A model generated the notes under the pieces. That model was not told the DNA's origin, made no database searches, and saw only the letters and a program-made list of their open reading frames with translations. From DATCBF01 sp964401995 (GTDB lineage: Bacteria; Actinomycetota; Thermoleophilia; Solirubrobacterales; 70-9): a stretch of DNA of 64,000 nt. Position numbers and translations under genes: made by a program. Positions 23,653 through 31,890 of the stretch are shown here, one piece after another. Numbering within the stretch: position 1 is the first letter of the stretch; every line of letters starts with the position of its first letter. Location: positions 52,540-116,539 of the forward strand of contig CAYOAP010000010.1 of NCBI GenBank assembly GCA_964401995.1, in the 5' to 3' direction.

Positions 23653-25860
23653 CTAAGCGTCCTGCTCTGAGTCGGCGCCAACCGCCTCAGGAACGGCAGT
23701 CGGGCCCGACGAGGCTGCATTGCCGGCGCCAAGCACGCGAGAGAGGTCGGCCTGGGTGATCAGCACCTGGCGTGGTTTGGAGCCCTCGTAGCCGGAGATC
23801 ACGCCGCGGCGCTCGAGCATGTCGATCAGGCGGCCGGCGCGGGTGTAACCGACCCGCAGGCGGCGCTGGACCATCGAGACGGAAGCGGTTTCGGTCTGGA
23901 CCACAAGCCGGATCGCCTCGTCGAGCAGGTCGTCGCTGTCGGGATCGAACTCGCCCTCGTGGCCCTCCTCGGCTGCCTCCTCCGGCGTCTCCAACAACTC
24001 GGCCTCGAATTCGGGTTCGCCCTGCTTAGCCCAGTGGTTGGTGATCCGGGCGATCTCCTCCTCGGTGATGAAGGCGCCCTGGACCCGCTGCAGCTTCGAG
24101 CTGCCCGCCCCGCGGAAGAGCATGTCGCCCTGGCCAAGCAGCGCCTCGGCCCCTCCCTGATCGAGGATCACGCGTGAATCGGTCTGTGAGGAAACGGCGA
24201 AGGCGATCCGGGCCGGGATGTTGACCTTGATCGTGCCGGTGATGATGTCGGTCGAGGGCCGCTGGGTCGCCAGCACCAAGTGGATGCCGGTCGCCCGCGA
24301 CTTCTGCGCCAGGCGGATGATCGAGTCCTCGACTTCGGCCGGGGCGACCATCATCAGGTCCGCGAGCTCGTCGATCACGCAGAGGATGTGCGGCAGCGGC
24401 GGCTCGCCAACCTTCTTGCGGTGGCGGTTGAGCTCGCTGAGGTTGCGGCAGCGGGCCTCGCTCATGATCCCGTAGCGGGTCTCCATCTCGCCGATCAGGT
24501 TGGAGAGGACGTTGGCGGCCAGCCGCGGCGAGGTCACGACCGGCGTCAGCAGGTGGGGAACGTTCTCGTAGTGGTTGAGCTCGACCTGCTTCGGGTCAAC
24601 CAGGACCAAACGGACTTCGTTCGGCGATGCCTGCATCAGGATCGAGGAGAGGATCCCGTTGACACAGGCGGACTTGCCCGAGCCAGTGGTGCCGGCGACG
24701 AGCACGTGCGGCATCTTCGCCAGGTCGGTCCAGACCGGGTTGCCGTCGATCCCCTTGCCGAGCCAGGCAACCAATGGCGAGGTCTTCTCGGGACGGCCGG
24801 CGTAGATGTCGCCGAGGCGGACGATGCGGCGGCGGGCGTTGGGGACCTCGACGCCGACCGCCTGTTTGCCGGGGATCGGGGCGAGGATGCGGATGTCGGT
24901 CGAAGCCAGGGCGTAGGCGAGGTCGTTGCCGAGCTCGGTCACTTTCTTGACCTTGATCCCGGGCGCCAGGCGCAGCTCGTAGCGGGAGACGTGCGGGCCG
25001 CTGATGACACCGACGATCTTTGCCTCGACCCCAAAGTGGCCCAGGGTCTCGACTAGCTTGCGGCCGACGATTTCCTGGTCGCGCGGGTCGGGCCCCTTGT
25101 CGCCTTTGCCGCGTTCCAGCGCCTTCGCGGGCGGCGGGCGGTAATCGATCTCGTCGGAGGTGGTGACGCCGCGCTTCTCCCCCATCGGGGTCAGCGCGGT
25201 CTGGCGGGAGACGGCCTCCATGCCGATGCCCAGGCCTTCCTCGCCCTGGACCTCGGTTTCGGCCAACTCTTCGTCGAAAGTCTGGGTCACGGCCTCGGGC
25301 AGAAGGTCGGGCGCCTCGTTGGGCTCGTCCTCGACTAGGGCAACGGTCGGCTCGAAGTCGTCGTCCTCGGGGTAGGTGCTCATCACGTCGGTGGCCCCAA
25401 CCTCGGTCTCGGCCTCAAATGCGCTGCGGGCGCGCTCGGCGGTCCGTTCCTCGCGCCGAGCCTGGCGATGCTGGGCGGCGGTCTGGGCGACGCCGTGGCC
25501 ACCGTGGAAGATCCGGGCAAGGCCAGAGCCGACCCCGCGGAAAATCGAGGAGATCGAGGTGCCGCTGAGCAGCACGCCGCCGACGACCAGGATCAGGACG
25601 GTGGCGATCCGCGCCCCGACCCCGCCGAACAGGTAGGTGAGCCCGGTTTCGACGCCGTAGCCGACCTTGCCCCCGTCCCAGCCAAAGAAGAGCACGAAGA
25701 CGAGGAAGACCCCGGCGGCGAGCAGGAAGAGCCCGATCATGTCGAGGTGTCGCTGCTCCAATCCCCGCGGCAGATGCGGCTTCGGCACCCGTCCCTGGGG
25801 CTTTTTGGCTTTGGCTTTGGACCGACGCACGGGCTTACCGCGCTTCTTACGCACGAACAT
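23653..25860 (-). CDS. ftsK: DNA translocase FtsK/SpoIIIE
   Basis: Septum-located motor that pumps chromosome ends at division. From ATG 25860 it has about 735 residues: a very basic N-terminus (FVRKKRGKPVRRSKAKAKKP), hydrophobic helices between residues 45 and 105, an acidic low-complexity linker, then the motor with Walker A AGTTGSGKSACVN (about residue 400), Walker B LVLVDPKQVEL and ICVIDELADLMM, and a C-terminal winged-helix gamma domain (VQRRLRVGYTRAGRLIDMLE) that reads orientation sequences. ATG 25866 two codons upstream is equally possible. Only two or three helices are clear, against four in better-known FtsK proteins. Confidence 0.95.
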   Translation of the reverse strand: MFVRKKRGKPVRRSKAKAKKPQGRVPKPHLPRGLEQRHLDMIGLFLLAAGVFLVFVLFFGWDGGKVGYGVETGLTYLFGGVGARIATVLILVVGGVLLSGTSISSIFRGVGSGLARIFHGGHGVAQTAAQHRQARREERTAERARSAFEAETEVGATDVMSTYPEDDDFEPTVALVEDEPNEAPDLLPEAVTQTFDEELAETEVQGEEGLGIGMEAVSRQTALTPMGEKRGVTTSDEIDYRPPPAKALERGKGDKGPDPRDQEIVGRKLVETLGHFGVEAKIVGVISGPHVSRYELRLAPGIKVKKVTELGNDLAYALASTDIRILAPIPGKQAVGVEVPNARRRIVRLGDIYAGRPEKTSPLVAWLGKGIDGNPVWTDLAKMPHVLVAGTTGSGKSACVNGILSSILMQASPNEVRLVLVDPKQVELNHYENVPHLLTPVVTSPRLAANVLSNLIGEMETRYGIMSEARCRNLSELNRHRKKVGEPPLPHILCVIDELADLMMVAPAEVEDSIIRLAQKSRATGIHLVLATQRPSTDIITGTIKVNIPARIAFAVSSQTDSRVILDQGGAEALLGQGDMLFRGAGSSKLQRVQGAFITEEEIARITNHWAKQGEPEFEAELLETPEEAAEEGHEGEFDPDSDDLLDEAIRLVVQTETASVSMVQRRLRVGYTRAGRLIDMLERRGVISGYEGSKPRQVLITQADLSRVLGAGNAASSGPTAVPEAVGADSEQDA

Positions 25861-25896
25861 AGGCATCTGCTTCGACGCCCAGGCAGCCGGCCCTGC

Positions 25897-25915
25897 GCAT
25901 AAATTCGGCATAAAT
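25897..25915. promoter_or_regulatory. Direct repeat with 11-base period between ftsK and a response-regulator gene
   Basis: GCATAAAT occurs at 25897-25904 and again at 25908-25915, an 11-base period typical of OmpR/PhoB-family half-sites. It lies in the divergent region between ftsK and an OmpR-type regulator, 40 bases before the regulator start. Binding by that regulator is inference. The site is conspicuously AT-rich. Confidence 0.4.
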
Positions 25916-25942
25916 CCCCGCATCGAGCAAGCAATCCCGGGC

Positions 25943-25948
25943 TAACAT
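25943..25948 (+). promoter_or_regulatory. Putative -10 element giving a leaderless response-regulator mRNA
   Basis: TAACAT fits the actinobacterial -10 form TANNNT and ends six bases before the ATG at 25955. Transcription would therefore begin at or next to the start codon, and no ribosome-binding site is present, which is consistent with a leaderless message. Confidence 0.45.
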
Positions 25949-25954
25949 CGAAGA

Positions 25955-26647
25955 ATGCTGACTCAGAGCGACCCGAGCGGGGGTCGAGTTTTAGTCGTTG
26001 AGGACGACACCGAGATCGCCGACGTCCTGCGCCGCTCGCTGCGCAACGAGGGCTACGACGTGCGCACATCGGCCGATGGCGTCGAGGCGCTCGACGTCGC
26101 CGCCGGCTTCATCCCCGACCTTGTTGTCCTCGACCTCGGCCTGCCCCGGCTCGACGGGGTCGAGGTCTGTCGCCAGCTGCGCGCCGACGGCGACGTGCCG
26201 ATCTTGATGCTGACCGCCCGGGCCGAGACCGAGGACCGCGTCACCGGCCTCGACAGCGGCGCCGACGACTACCTGGTGAAGCCGTTTGAGCGCACCGAGC
26301 TGCTGGCTCGGATCAGGGCGCTGCTGCGGCGGCGCCCGCCGCGCGGCGCCGCCTCGCTGGCGGTCGGCGACCTCTCACTCAATCCCGACACCCGCGAGGT
26401 GCGGCGCGGCGAGCGCGAGATTGAGCTGACCAATCGCGAGTTCGAGCTGCTTGAGCACCTGATGCGCAACGAGCGCCTGGTCGTCTCCCGTGAGCGCCTG
26501 CTCGACGAGGTCTGGGGCTATGACCCGCTGGCCGCGACCAACACGATCGACGTCTTCATCTCCAACTTGCGCCGCAAGCTGGAGGCCGGAGGCGAGCCGC
26601 GCCTGCTCCACACCAAGCGCGGGGCCGGCTACGTGCTGAAGGCCTGA
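25955..26647 (+). CDS. OmpR/MprA-family two-component response regulator
   Basis: A 230-residue regulator with a receiver domain (acid pocket VEDDTE, phospho-acceptor Asp in LVVLDLGLPRLDG at about residue 60, switch Thr in LTARAE, Lys in YLVKPFER) and a C-terminal winged helix (LTNREFELLEHLMRN, TIDVFISNLRRKLE, GAGYVLKA). The kinase gene starts two bases after its stop, so they form a cognate pair. What it controls is not shown; the divergent ftsK region carries an OmpR-like direct repeat. Confidence 0.95.
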   Translation: MLTQSDPSGGRVLVVEDDTEIADVLRRSLRNEGYDVRTSADGVEALDVAAGFIPDLVVLDLGLPRLDGVEVCRQLRADGDVPILMLTARAETEDRVTGLDSGADDYLVKPFERTELLARIRALLRRRPPRGAASLAVGDLSLNPDTREVRRGEREIELTNREFELLEHLMRNERLVVSRERLLDEVWGYDPLAATNTIDVFISNLRRKLEAGGEPRLLHTKRGAGYVLKA

Positions 26648-26649
26648 GC

Positions 26650-28086
26650 TTGGCACAGCGGCTGAGGCCCGGAAACTGGCCGGTGCGGTGGCGCCTGACC
26701 GCCACCTCAGCCGGGCTGACGCTGGTGATCCTGGTCATCTTCGGCGCGGTGATCGGCAACCTCGCCGCCGACCGAATCCGCGGCGACTTCAACCACGAGT
26801 TGGAGAACGCGGTCGCCACCCTGGCCTCCCAGGTCCGGATCGTCGACACCCCGACCGACACGCTGATCATCCGCGAGCCCCACCTCAACGACTTCGTCTC
26901 CCCCAACGACGCGACCGCCCGCATCTTCAACGCCCACGGGGTGCCGCTCGACGCCAGCCCCGGCGCCGCCGACCTCGGCCCCCCGATCCAGGGCACCCAC
27001 GACGTCGGTGAGATGCGGGTGGTGACGGCGACCCTGCGCAGCAGCCAGACCGGCCGCATCGCCGGCTACGTCCAGTACGCCCGCGACGAGGGCAGCATCG
27101 ACACCACGATCGACCGGCTCTGGGTCTTCATCGCCGCCGGCGTCTTCGGCGCCACCGTGCTCGCCTTCTTCGCCGGCCTGGCGATCGCCAACCGGGCGAT
27201 GCGGCCGATCGCCGCCCTGACCAGTTCGGCCCGCGAGATCGCCGAGACCCGCGACCCGTCGCGCCGTATGCCCGACCCCAAAGCCGACGATGAGGTCGGC
27301 GAGCTGGCCCGCACCCTGGAGCAGATGCTGCGCTCACTCGACGCCGCCCGCTCCGAGCGCGAGCGGGCGCTGCAGCAGCAGCGCGAGTTCGTCGCCGATG
27401 CCTCGCACGAGCTGCGCACCCCGCTGACCAGCGTGCTCGCCAACCTCGAGCTGTTGCAGGCCTCGCTGGAATCGCCGGAGCAGGCCGAAGACCGCGAGAT
27501 GATCGACTCGGCCCTGCGCTCCTCGCGGCGGATGGGCCGGCTCGTCACCGACCTGCTCCTGCTCGCCCGCGCCGACGCCGGCCGGCTCGGCGAGCACCGG
27601 CGCTGCGACTTGGCCGAGGTCGCCGGCAATGCCGCTGCCGAGGTCTCGGCGGTGATGGGAGAGCGCAGGCTGGAGATCGACAACGAGCACCCGATCATGC
27701 TCGAGGGCAACCCCGACGAGCTGCACAGGATGGTCGTCAACCTGCTCGACAACGCCGTCCGCTACACCCCTGCCGACGCCAGGATATGGCTCAGCCTCAA
27801 CGTCAAGGACGGGGAAGCCATCCTCGAAGTCGCGGACAACGGCCCCGGCATCCCCGCCGAGTTCCGCAACCAGGTCTTTGACCGCTTCGTCCGCGTCGAC
27901 GGCCCCGCCGACACCGCGGGCGGCAACGGCACCGGGCTCGGGCTGGCGATCGTCAAATCGGTCGCCGGCGCCCACCACGGCACAGTCGAGGTCGCTGAAT
28001 CGGATTCGGGCGGCGCCCTCTTCCGGATCCGCCTCCCCCGCGCCAGTTCTGAGCCAAGCGTTACGAGACCTTTAGAGGCGCTTTAG
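26650..28086 (+). CDS. Two-component sensor histidine kinase
   Basis: A 478-residue membrane kinase starting at TTG 26650. The first helix is at about residues 18-38, then an extracytoplasmic sensor domain of about 115 residues with no recognised motif, a second helix (LWVFIAAGVFGATVLAFFAG), a HAMP linker, a HisKA domain with the phospho-accepting His in FVADASHELRTPL (about residue 250), and a HATPase_c domain with the N box NLLDNAVRYT, G1 VADNGPGIP and G2 NGTGLGLAIV. It matches MprB-like kinases in layout. The stimulus is unknown. An intrinsic terminator follows. Confidence 0.95.
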   Translation: MAQRLRPGNWPVRWRLTATSAGLTLVILVIFGAVIGNLAADRIRGDFNHELENAVATLASQVRIVDTPTDTLIIREPHLNDFVSPNDATARIFNAHGVPLDASPGAADLGPPIQGTHDVGEMRVVTATLRSSQTGRIAGYVQYARDEGSIDTTIDRLWVFIAAGVFGATVLAFFAGLAIANRAMRPIAALTSSAREIAETRDPSRRMPDPKADDEVGELARTLEQMLRSLDAARSERERALQQQREFVADASHELRTPLTSVLANLELLQASLESPEQAEDREMIDSALRSSRRMGRLVTDLLLLARADAGRLGEHRRCDLAEVAGNAAAEVSAVMGERRLEIDNEHPIMLEGNPDELHRMVVNLLDNAVRYTPADARIWLSLNVKDGEAILEVADNGPGIPAEFRNQVFDRFVRVDGPADTAGGNGTGLGLAIVKSVAGAHHGTVEVAESDSGGALFRIRLPRASSEPSVTRPLEAL

Positions 28087-28122
28087 CCAGCCGCCGTAAT
28101 TTTCCCAGCGGACGAGACACAC

Positions 28123-28172
28123 GGGCCCGCCGGGGCATCTCCCCAAACACCACCCCGGCGGGTCCATTTTTT
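28123..28172 (+). terminator. Rho-independent terminator of the two-component operon
   Basis: A G+C-rich stem pairs GGGCCCGCCGGGG (28123-28135) with CCCCGGCGGGTCC (28153-28165), one G-T pair allowed, with a 17-base loop, and is followed by ATTTTTT (28166-28172). It lies 36 bases after the kinase stop. Confidence 0.85.
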
Positions 28173-28208
28173 CTGGGTTAGGCACTTGGAACTACGGCGG
28201 GTTGGGGT

Positions 28209-28356
28209 GCGGGTGGCGGGCAGGCCTCTGCGGGAATTTCGGCGCCCGCCTATGGCGGGCCTGCCCGATGTTGGAGCGCGGCCTTCGGCCGCGCATTCAC
28301 CGGATTGCATTTCCGCCGCTTCGCGACATTCCCGCAGAGGCCTGCCCGCCACCCGC
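28209..28356 (-). repeat. Structured palindromic element A (148 bases), copy related to element B
   Basis: Bounded by a perfect 29-base inverted repeat: 28209-28237 and 28328-28356 (outer ends GCGGGTGGCGGGC / GCCCGCCACCCGC). Read on the minus strand, the interior forms three hairpins: CGC-GAA-GCG, then GCGCGGCC-GAA-GGCCGCGC, then CCCGC-CATAG-GCGGG. The interior aligns along its length with element B on the plus strand. Together with a second palindromic stretch (28357-28444) and element B it fills the intergenic space 28173-28623. No coding sequence is credible here. Confidence 0.8.
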
Positions 28357-28444
28357 CCTCGAAGCGCCACCAGCTCCAAAGGCGCTCTGGCCCGAAGGCG
28401 GGCAACCGGACCCGCTCCCGCGTTGAAGCATCTGTGATTCGAGG
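28357..28444. repeat. Palindromic stretch between elements A and B
   Basis: CCTCGAA (28357-28363) pairs with TTCGAGG (28438-28444) and encloses smaller hairpins: GCGCC with GGCGC, and GCCCG-AAGG-CGGGC. It has the same general design as elements A and B (a closing stem with internal hairpins) but I could not align its core with theirs, so it may be a degenerate copy or a separate structure. Confidence 0.45.
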
Positions 28445-28453
28445 GCGCTGCGA

Positions 28454-28597
28454 GGGACGGGGCTGGCCGCCCTCTGGACGAATGTGGCGAAGCCGCGATA
28501 TGCAATCTCATAATTGCGCGGCGAAGCCGCGCTGCGACATCCGAGTCCGCGATAGGCGGACGAGTCAATTCGGCCAGAGGGCGGCCAGCCCCGTCCC
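28454..28597 (+). repeat. Structured palindromic element B (144 bases)
   Basis: Bounded by a perfect 24-base inverted repeat (28454-28477 and 28574-28597), extendable to 30 with one mismatch. Inside, on the plus strand, are three hairpins: GGC-GAA-GCC, GCGCGGC-GAA-GCCGCGC and TCCGC-GATAG-GCGGA. Between its arms it matches the reverse complement of element A at most positions (AATGTxGCGAAGC, TGCAATC, GCGCTxCxACATC, ATAGGCGG), while paired positions differ in compensating ways. It ends 26 bases before the rnj stop. Confidence 0.8.
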
Positions 28598-28623
28598 CCA
28601 CCAACCCCCGGAACAGCCGCCCT

Positions 28624-30288
28624 TTAAACCTCGACCACGACCGGCAGAACCATCGGCCGCCGCCGCAGCTTCTGAAAGACCAGCTTGCCGACCGCGTCGT
28701 GGAGGTCTTCCTGGATCAGGTGCAGCTCGCGGGTGCCGGCCTCGGCAGCGTCCTCGAGCGAGTCCTCGATCACGTCTTTGAGCTCGTCGACCAGGGCGTC
28801 CGCCTCTTCGAGGAAGGCGACGCCGCGGAAGATCACCTCGGGGTCGGCGACGACGGAGCCGTCGTCGGAGGAGATCGTGGCGACGACGATGAAGATGCCG
28901 TCGGCGGAGATTTCGCGGCGGTCGCGCAAGGCGGCGTCGTCGGGCTCGCCGATGTTGACCCCATCGACGAACATCACCCCGTTGTGGATGTCCTCGCCGA
29001 AGGCGGCGCCATTGGCGTCGACTTCCAGCGGCAGGCCGTTGCGCCCCTGGAAGACGTTGGCGGGATCGACGCCGACCGAGTGGGCGAGCTCGGCGTGCAG
29101 CCGCAGCCGCTTGTAATCGCCGTGGACCGGCATCACGTATTTCGGCTTGGTCAGGTTGAGCATCAGCTTGATCTCCTCCTGCCAGCCGTGGCCGGAGGCG
29201 TGGATCGGAGCGTCCTTGGCGGTGACGACGGTGGCACCGATCTCGTAGATGCGGTCGATCGTCTCGTTCACCGCGCGCTCGTTGCCCGGAACCGGCGTCG
29301 CCGAGAAGACGACGGTGTCGCCGGAATGCAGTTCGACGTCGCGGTGGTCGTTGTTGGCCATCCGCCGCAGCGCCGAGAGCGGCTCGCCCTGGCTCCCGGT
29401 CGAGATCACGACGATCTTCTCGTCGGGGAAGTTCTCGATCTCCCGCGGCTGGATGAAGAGCCCGGACGGCGCGTTGGCGATGCCGAGGTTGGAGGCGATG
29501 TTGAAGTTCTTGCGCATCGAGCGCCCAACCAGGGCGACGCGGCGGTCGAGCTTGACGGCGGCGTCGATCACCTGCTGGACGCGGTGGATGTTGGAGGCGA
29601 AGGAGGTGACGATGATCCGCCCTTTGCAGTTGGAGAAGGTCTCCAGCAAGGCCGGGCCGACGCTCGACTCCGAGGGCGCGATCCCGGGGCGGTCGGCATT
29701 GGTCGAGTCGCCGCAGAGCAGCAGCAGCCCGTCGCGGCCGACCTCGGCCAGGCGCGAGATGTCGGCCGGGCGGCCGTCGACCGGGGTCTGGTCGAACTTG
29801 TAGTCGCCGGTCATCAGCATCGAGCCGACCTCGGTCGTGATCAGCACCGCCCGCATGTCGGGGATCGAGTGCGAGAGGTGGATCAGCTCCAGCTGGAAGG
29901 GCCCGGCCTGGGCCTTCTCCCCCGCCGGCAGCTCCTGCAGCGGCGCATCGCTGAGCTTGTGCTCGTCGAGCTTGGAGCGGACCATGCCGACCGTCAGCAG
30001 GCCGCCGTAGATGACCGGCGGCTGGCCGATCTCGCGCAGCACATAGGGCAGGGCGCCGACGTGGTCCTCGTGCCCGTGGGTGAGGACGATCGCCTCGATG
30101 TCGTCGGCGCGGTCACGCAGGTAGGAGAAGTCCGGCAGGACGAGGTCGATGCCGAGCATCTCGGCGGTCGGGAACATCAGCCCGGTGTCGACGACGAGAA
30201 TTTTCCCGTCGAACTCGATCACGGTCATGTTCTTGCCGATCTCACCCAATCCACCGAGGGGGAGCACACGAAGTTTCTTTGCAGCCAC
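28624..30288 (-). CDS. rnj: Ribonuclease J
   Basis: MBL/beta-CASP RNase with 5'-3' exo- and endonuclease activity in mRNA decay and rRNA processing. 554 residues from GTG 30288. The zinc site is LTHGHEDHVGALPY (about residue 72), with the downstream MTGDYKFD Asp, beta-CASP motifs STNADRPG and SFASNIHR, and IHASGHGWQEE plus MPVHGDYKRL of the family. A C-terminal domain of about 110 residues completes it. It is last in the pnp-M16-dapB-dapA-rnj run, putting two RNA-decay enzymes in one transcript. Confidence 0.96.
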   Translation of the reverse strand: MAAKKLRVLPLGGLGEIGKNMTVIEFDGKILVVDTGLMFPTAEMLGIDLVLPDFSYLRDRADDIEAIVLTHGHEDHVGALPYVLREIGQPPVIYGGLLTVGMVRSKLDEHKLSDAPLQELPAGEKAQAGPFQLELIHLSHSIPDMRAVLITTEVGSMLMTGDYKFDQTPVDGRPADISRLAEVGRDGLLLLCGDSTNADRPGIAPSESSVGPALLETFSNCKGRIIVTSFASNIHRVQQVIDAAVKLDRRVALVGRSMRKNFNIASNLGIANAPSGLFIQPREIENFPDEKIVVISTGSQGEPLSALRRMANNDHRDVELHSGDTVVFSATPVPGNERAVNETIDRIYEIGATVVTAKDAPIHASGHGWQEEIKLMLNLTKPKYVMPVHGDYKRLRLHAELAHSVGVDPANVFQGRNGLPLEVDANGAAFGEDIHNGVMFVDGVNIGEPDDAALRDRREISADGIFIVVATISSDDGSVVADPEVIFRGVAFLEEADALVDELKDVIEDSLEDAAEAGTRELHLIQEDLHDAVGKLVFQKLRRRPMVLPVVVEV

Positions 30289-30316
30289 TAGCAGTTCACC
30301 GTCATTTCGTAGAGGT

Positions 30317-31189
30317 CTAAAGGGTTGCGACGCCGACGCCGTCGAGCGCCGCTTTCACGGCCGCGCGCTGCGCGTCATCGGCGGGGACCAGCGGCAGCCG
30401 CAGGCGGTCAGAGGGAATCAGCCCGGCCATCGCCAGGGCCGCCTTGACCGGGATCGGGTTGGTCGTCACCCCGAGGCAGTCGTAGAAGTCACGCAAGCCG
30501 GCGTCGATCTCACGGGCGCGGTCGAGATCGCCCGCCTCAGCCGCGTCCCACATCTCCCGCATCTGCGGGCCGACCAGGTGGGAGGCGACGAGGATGCCGC
30601 CGGCGCCGCCGAGCTCCAGAGTCCGCAGGTAGACATCGTCGTTGCCGGAGAGCAGCTGCATCCCCTCGATCTTCTGCAGCTCGTCGTTGTTGGCCTGCTT
30701 GACCGCGACCACGTTGTCGATCTGCGCCAGCCGGGCGAGCCCCGCCGGCGGCACGTTGACAACCACCCGCGAGGGGATGTTGTAAACGATGATCGGCAGC
30801 TCCGGCACAGCGCCGGCGACAGCTTCGAAGTGGGCCTGGATCCCGGCCGGATTGGGCTTGTTGTAATAGGGCGTGACGACCAACGCTGCTTCGGCGCCAG
30901 CGGCGGCGGCGGCCTTGGTCAGCTCGATCGAGTGGCGGGTGTCGTTGGTGCCGGTGCCGCAGATGATCTTCGCCTCGCCGCCGATCTCGGCGATCACCGC
31001 CTTCAACAGCGAGATCTCCTCCGCGTCGGTCAGGGTCGGGCACTCACCGGTCGAGCCGGCGATGACGACGCCGTGGGAGCCGTTCTCGATCAGGTAGGCG
31101 GCGAGCTTGCGGGCCGCGGCCTCGTCGACTCGCCCCTCCTCGTCAAAGGGGGTGGCCATCGCTGTCAGCACACCGCGGATCTCAGTCAT
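30317..31189 (-). CDS. dapA: 4-hydroxy-tetrahydrodipicolinate synthase
   Basis: Condenses pyruvate and aspartate semialdehyde, the first committed step to diaminopimelate and lysine. The 290-residue TIM barrel has GSTGECPTL (usual GTTGE(S)PTL), the Tyr of VVTPYYNKPN and YNIPSR, and the Schiff-base lysine in VVAVKQANND (about residue 163). The KQA in place of the common KEA is a small local change. It follows dapB by 29 bases, consistent with joint regulation of the two steps. Confidence 0.94.
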   Translation of the reverse strand: MTEIRGVLTAMATPFDEEGRVDEAAARKLAAYLIENGSHGVVIAGSTGECPTLTDAEEISLLKAVIAEIGGEAKIICGTGTNDTRHSIELTKAAAAAGAEAALVVTPYYNKPNPAGIQAHFEAVAGAVPELPIIVYNIPSRVVVNVPPAGLARLAQIDNVVAVKQANNDELQKIEGMQLLSGNDDVYLRTLELGGAGGILVASHLVGPQMREMWDAAEAGDLDRAREIDAGLRDFYDCLGVTTNPIPVKAALAMAGLIPSDRLRLPLVPADDAQRAAVKAALDGVGVATL

Positions 31190-31218
31190 CGCGTCAGGTT
31201 ACCGGGCGCCAGAACCAT

Positions 31219-31890
31219 CTAGAGCAGCTTCTCGAGACCGACCGTGAAGGGATCGGGGAGATCGGCGACCTTGCGCACCGCAAGCAGCACGCCGGGCATG
31301 AAAGAACGGCGGTCAATCGAGTCGTGGCGGATCGAGAGCGTCTGCCCTTCGCCGCCGAAGACGACTTCCTGGTGGGCGACCAGGCCGCGCAGGCGGACCG
31401 AGTGGATCGGCTCGTGGACATTGCCCCCGGCGCCGCGGATCAGCTCCGCCGTCCGCTTTGCCGTGCCCGAGGGGGCATCGAGCTTGCGGTCGTGGTGCAG
31501 CTCGATGATCTCGCACTCGGGCATGTGCTGGGCGATCGTCTGCGAGACCTCCATCAACAGCACCGCGCCGATCGCGAAGTTGGGAGCGACGAAGCAGTTG
31601 GCGCCGGCGCCGGCCGACTCGGCCGACTCGCGCAGCGCCTCGAGATCGAAGCCGGTGGTGCCGGCGACGGCGTGGACGCCGGCCTCGAGGCAGGCGCGCA
31701 GGTTGGGCAGGGCGGCATCGGGCGTGGTGAAGTCGACGACGACGTCGGCCTCTCCGAGCACATCGCCGAGCTCGACCCCGAGGCTGGGATCGGCCTTGGC
31801 GACCAGCTCCATGTCCTCGGCGCCTTCGACCGCCTCGCAGACGGCGAGGCCCATGCGCCCGGCGGCGCCCGAGGCAACGACCTTGATCAT
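31219..31890 (-). CDS. dapB: 4-hydroxy-tetrahydrodipicolinate reductase
   Basis: NAD(P)H-dependent reductase making tetrahydrodipicolinate, the substrate of DapL. It is 223 residues, on the short side. The nucleotide motif is VASGAAGRMGLAV at residue 5; the catalytic loop IIELHHDRKLDAPSGTA (about residue 130) holds the conserved His-His, Lys and SGTA; VAGTTGF and APNFAIGAVLL are also present. The ATG overlaps the M16 peptidase stop (ATGA). Confidence 0.95.
   Translation of the reverse strand: MIKVVASGAAGRMGLAVCEAVEGAEDMELVAKADPSLGVELGDVLGEADVVVDFTTPDAALPNLRACLEAGVHAVAGTTGFDLEALRESAESAGAGANCFVAPNFAIGAVLLMEVSQTIAQHMPECEIIELHHDRKLDAPSGTAKRTAELIRGAGGNVHEPIHSVRLRGLVAHQEVVFGGEGQTLSIRHDSIDRRSFMPGVLLAVRKVADLPDPFTVGLEKLL

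Noticed and set aside
28186..28781. Several 60-160 codon frames on the plus strand in the noncoding island
   Set aside because: They run through palindromic elements A and B and have no conserved pattern; the inverted repeats themselves create the open frames.
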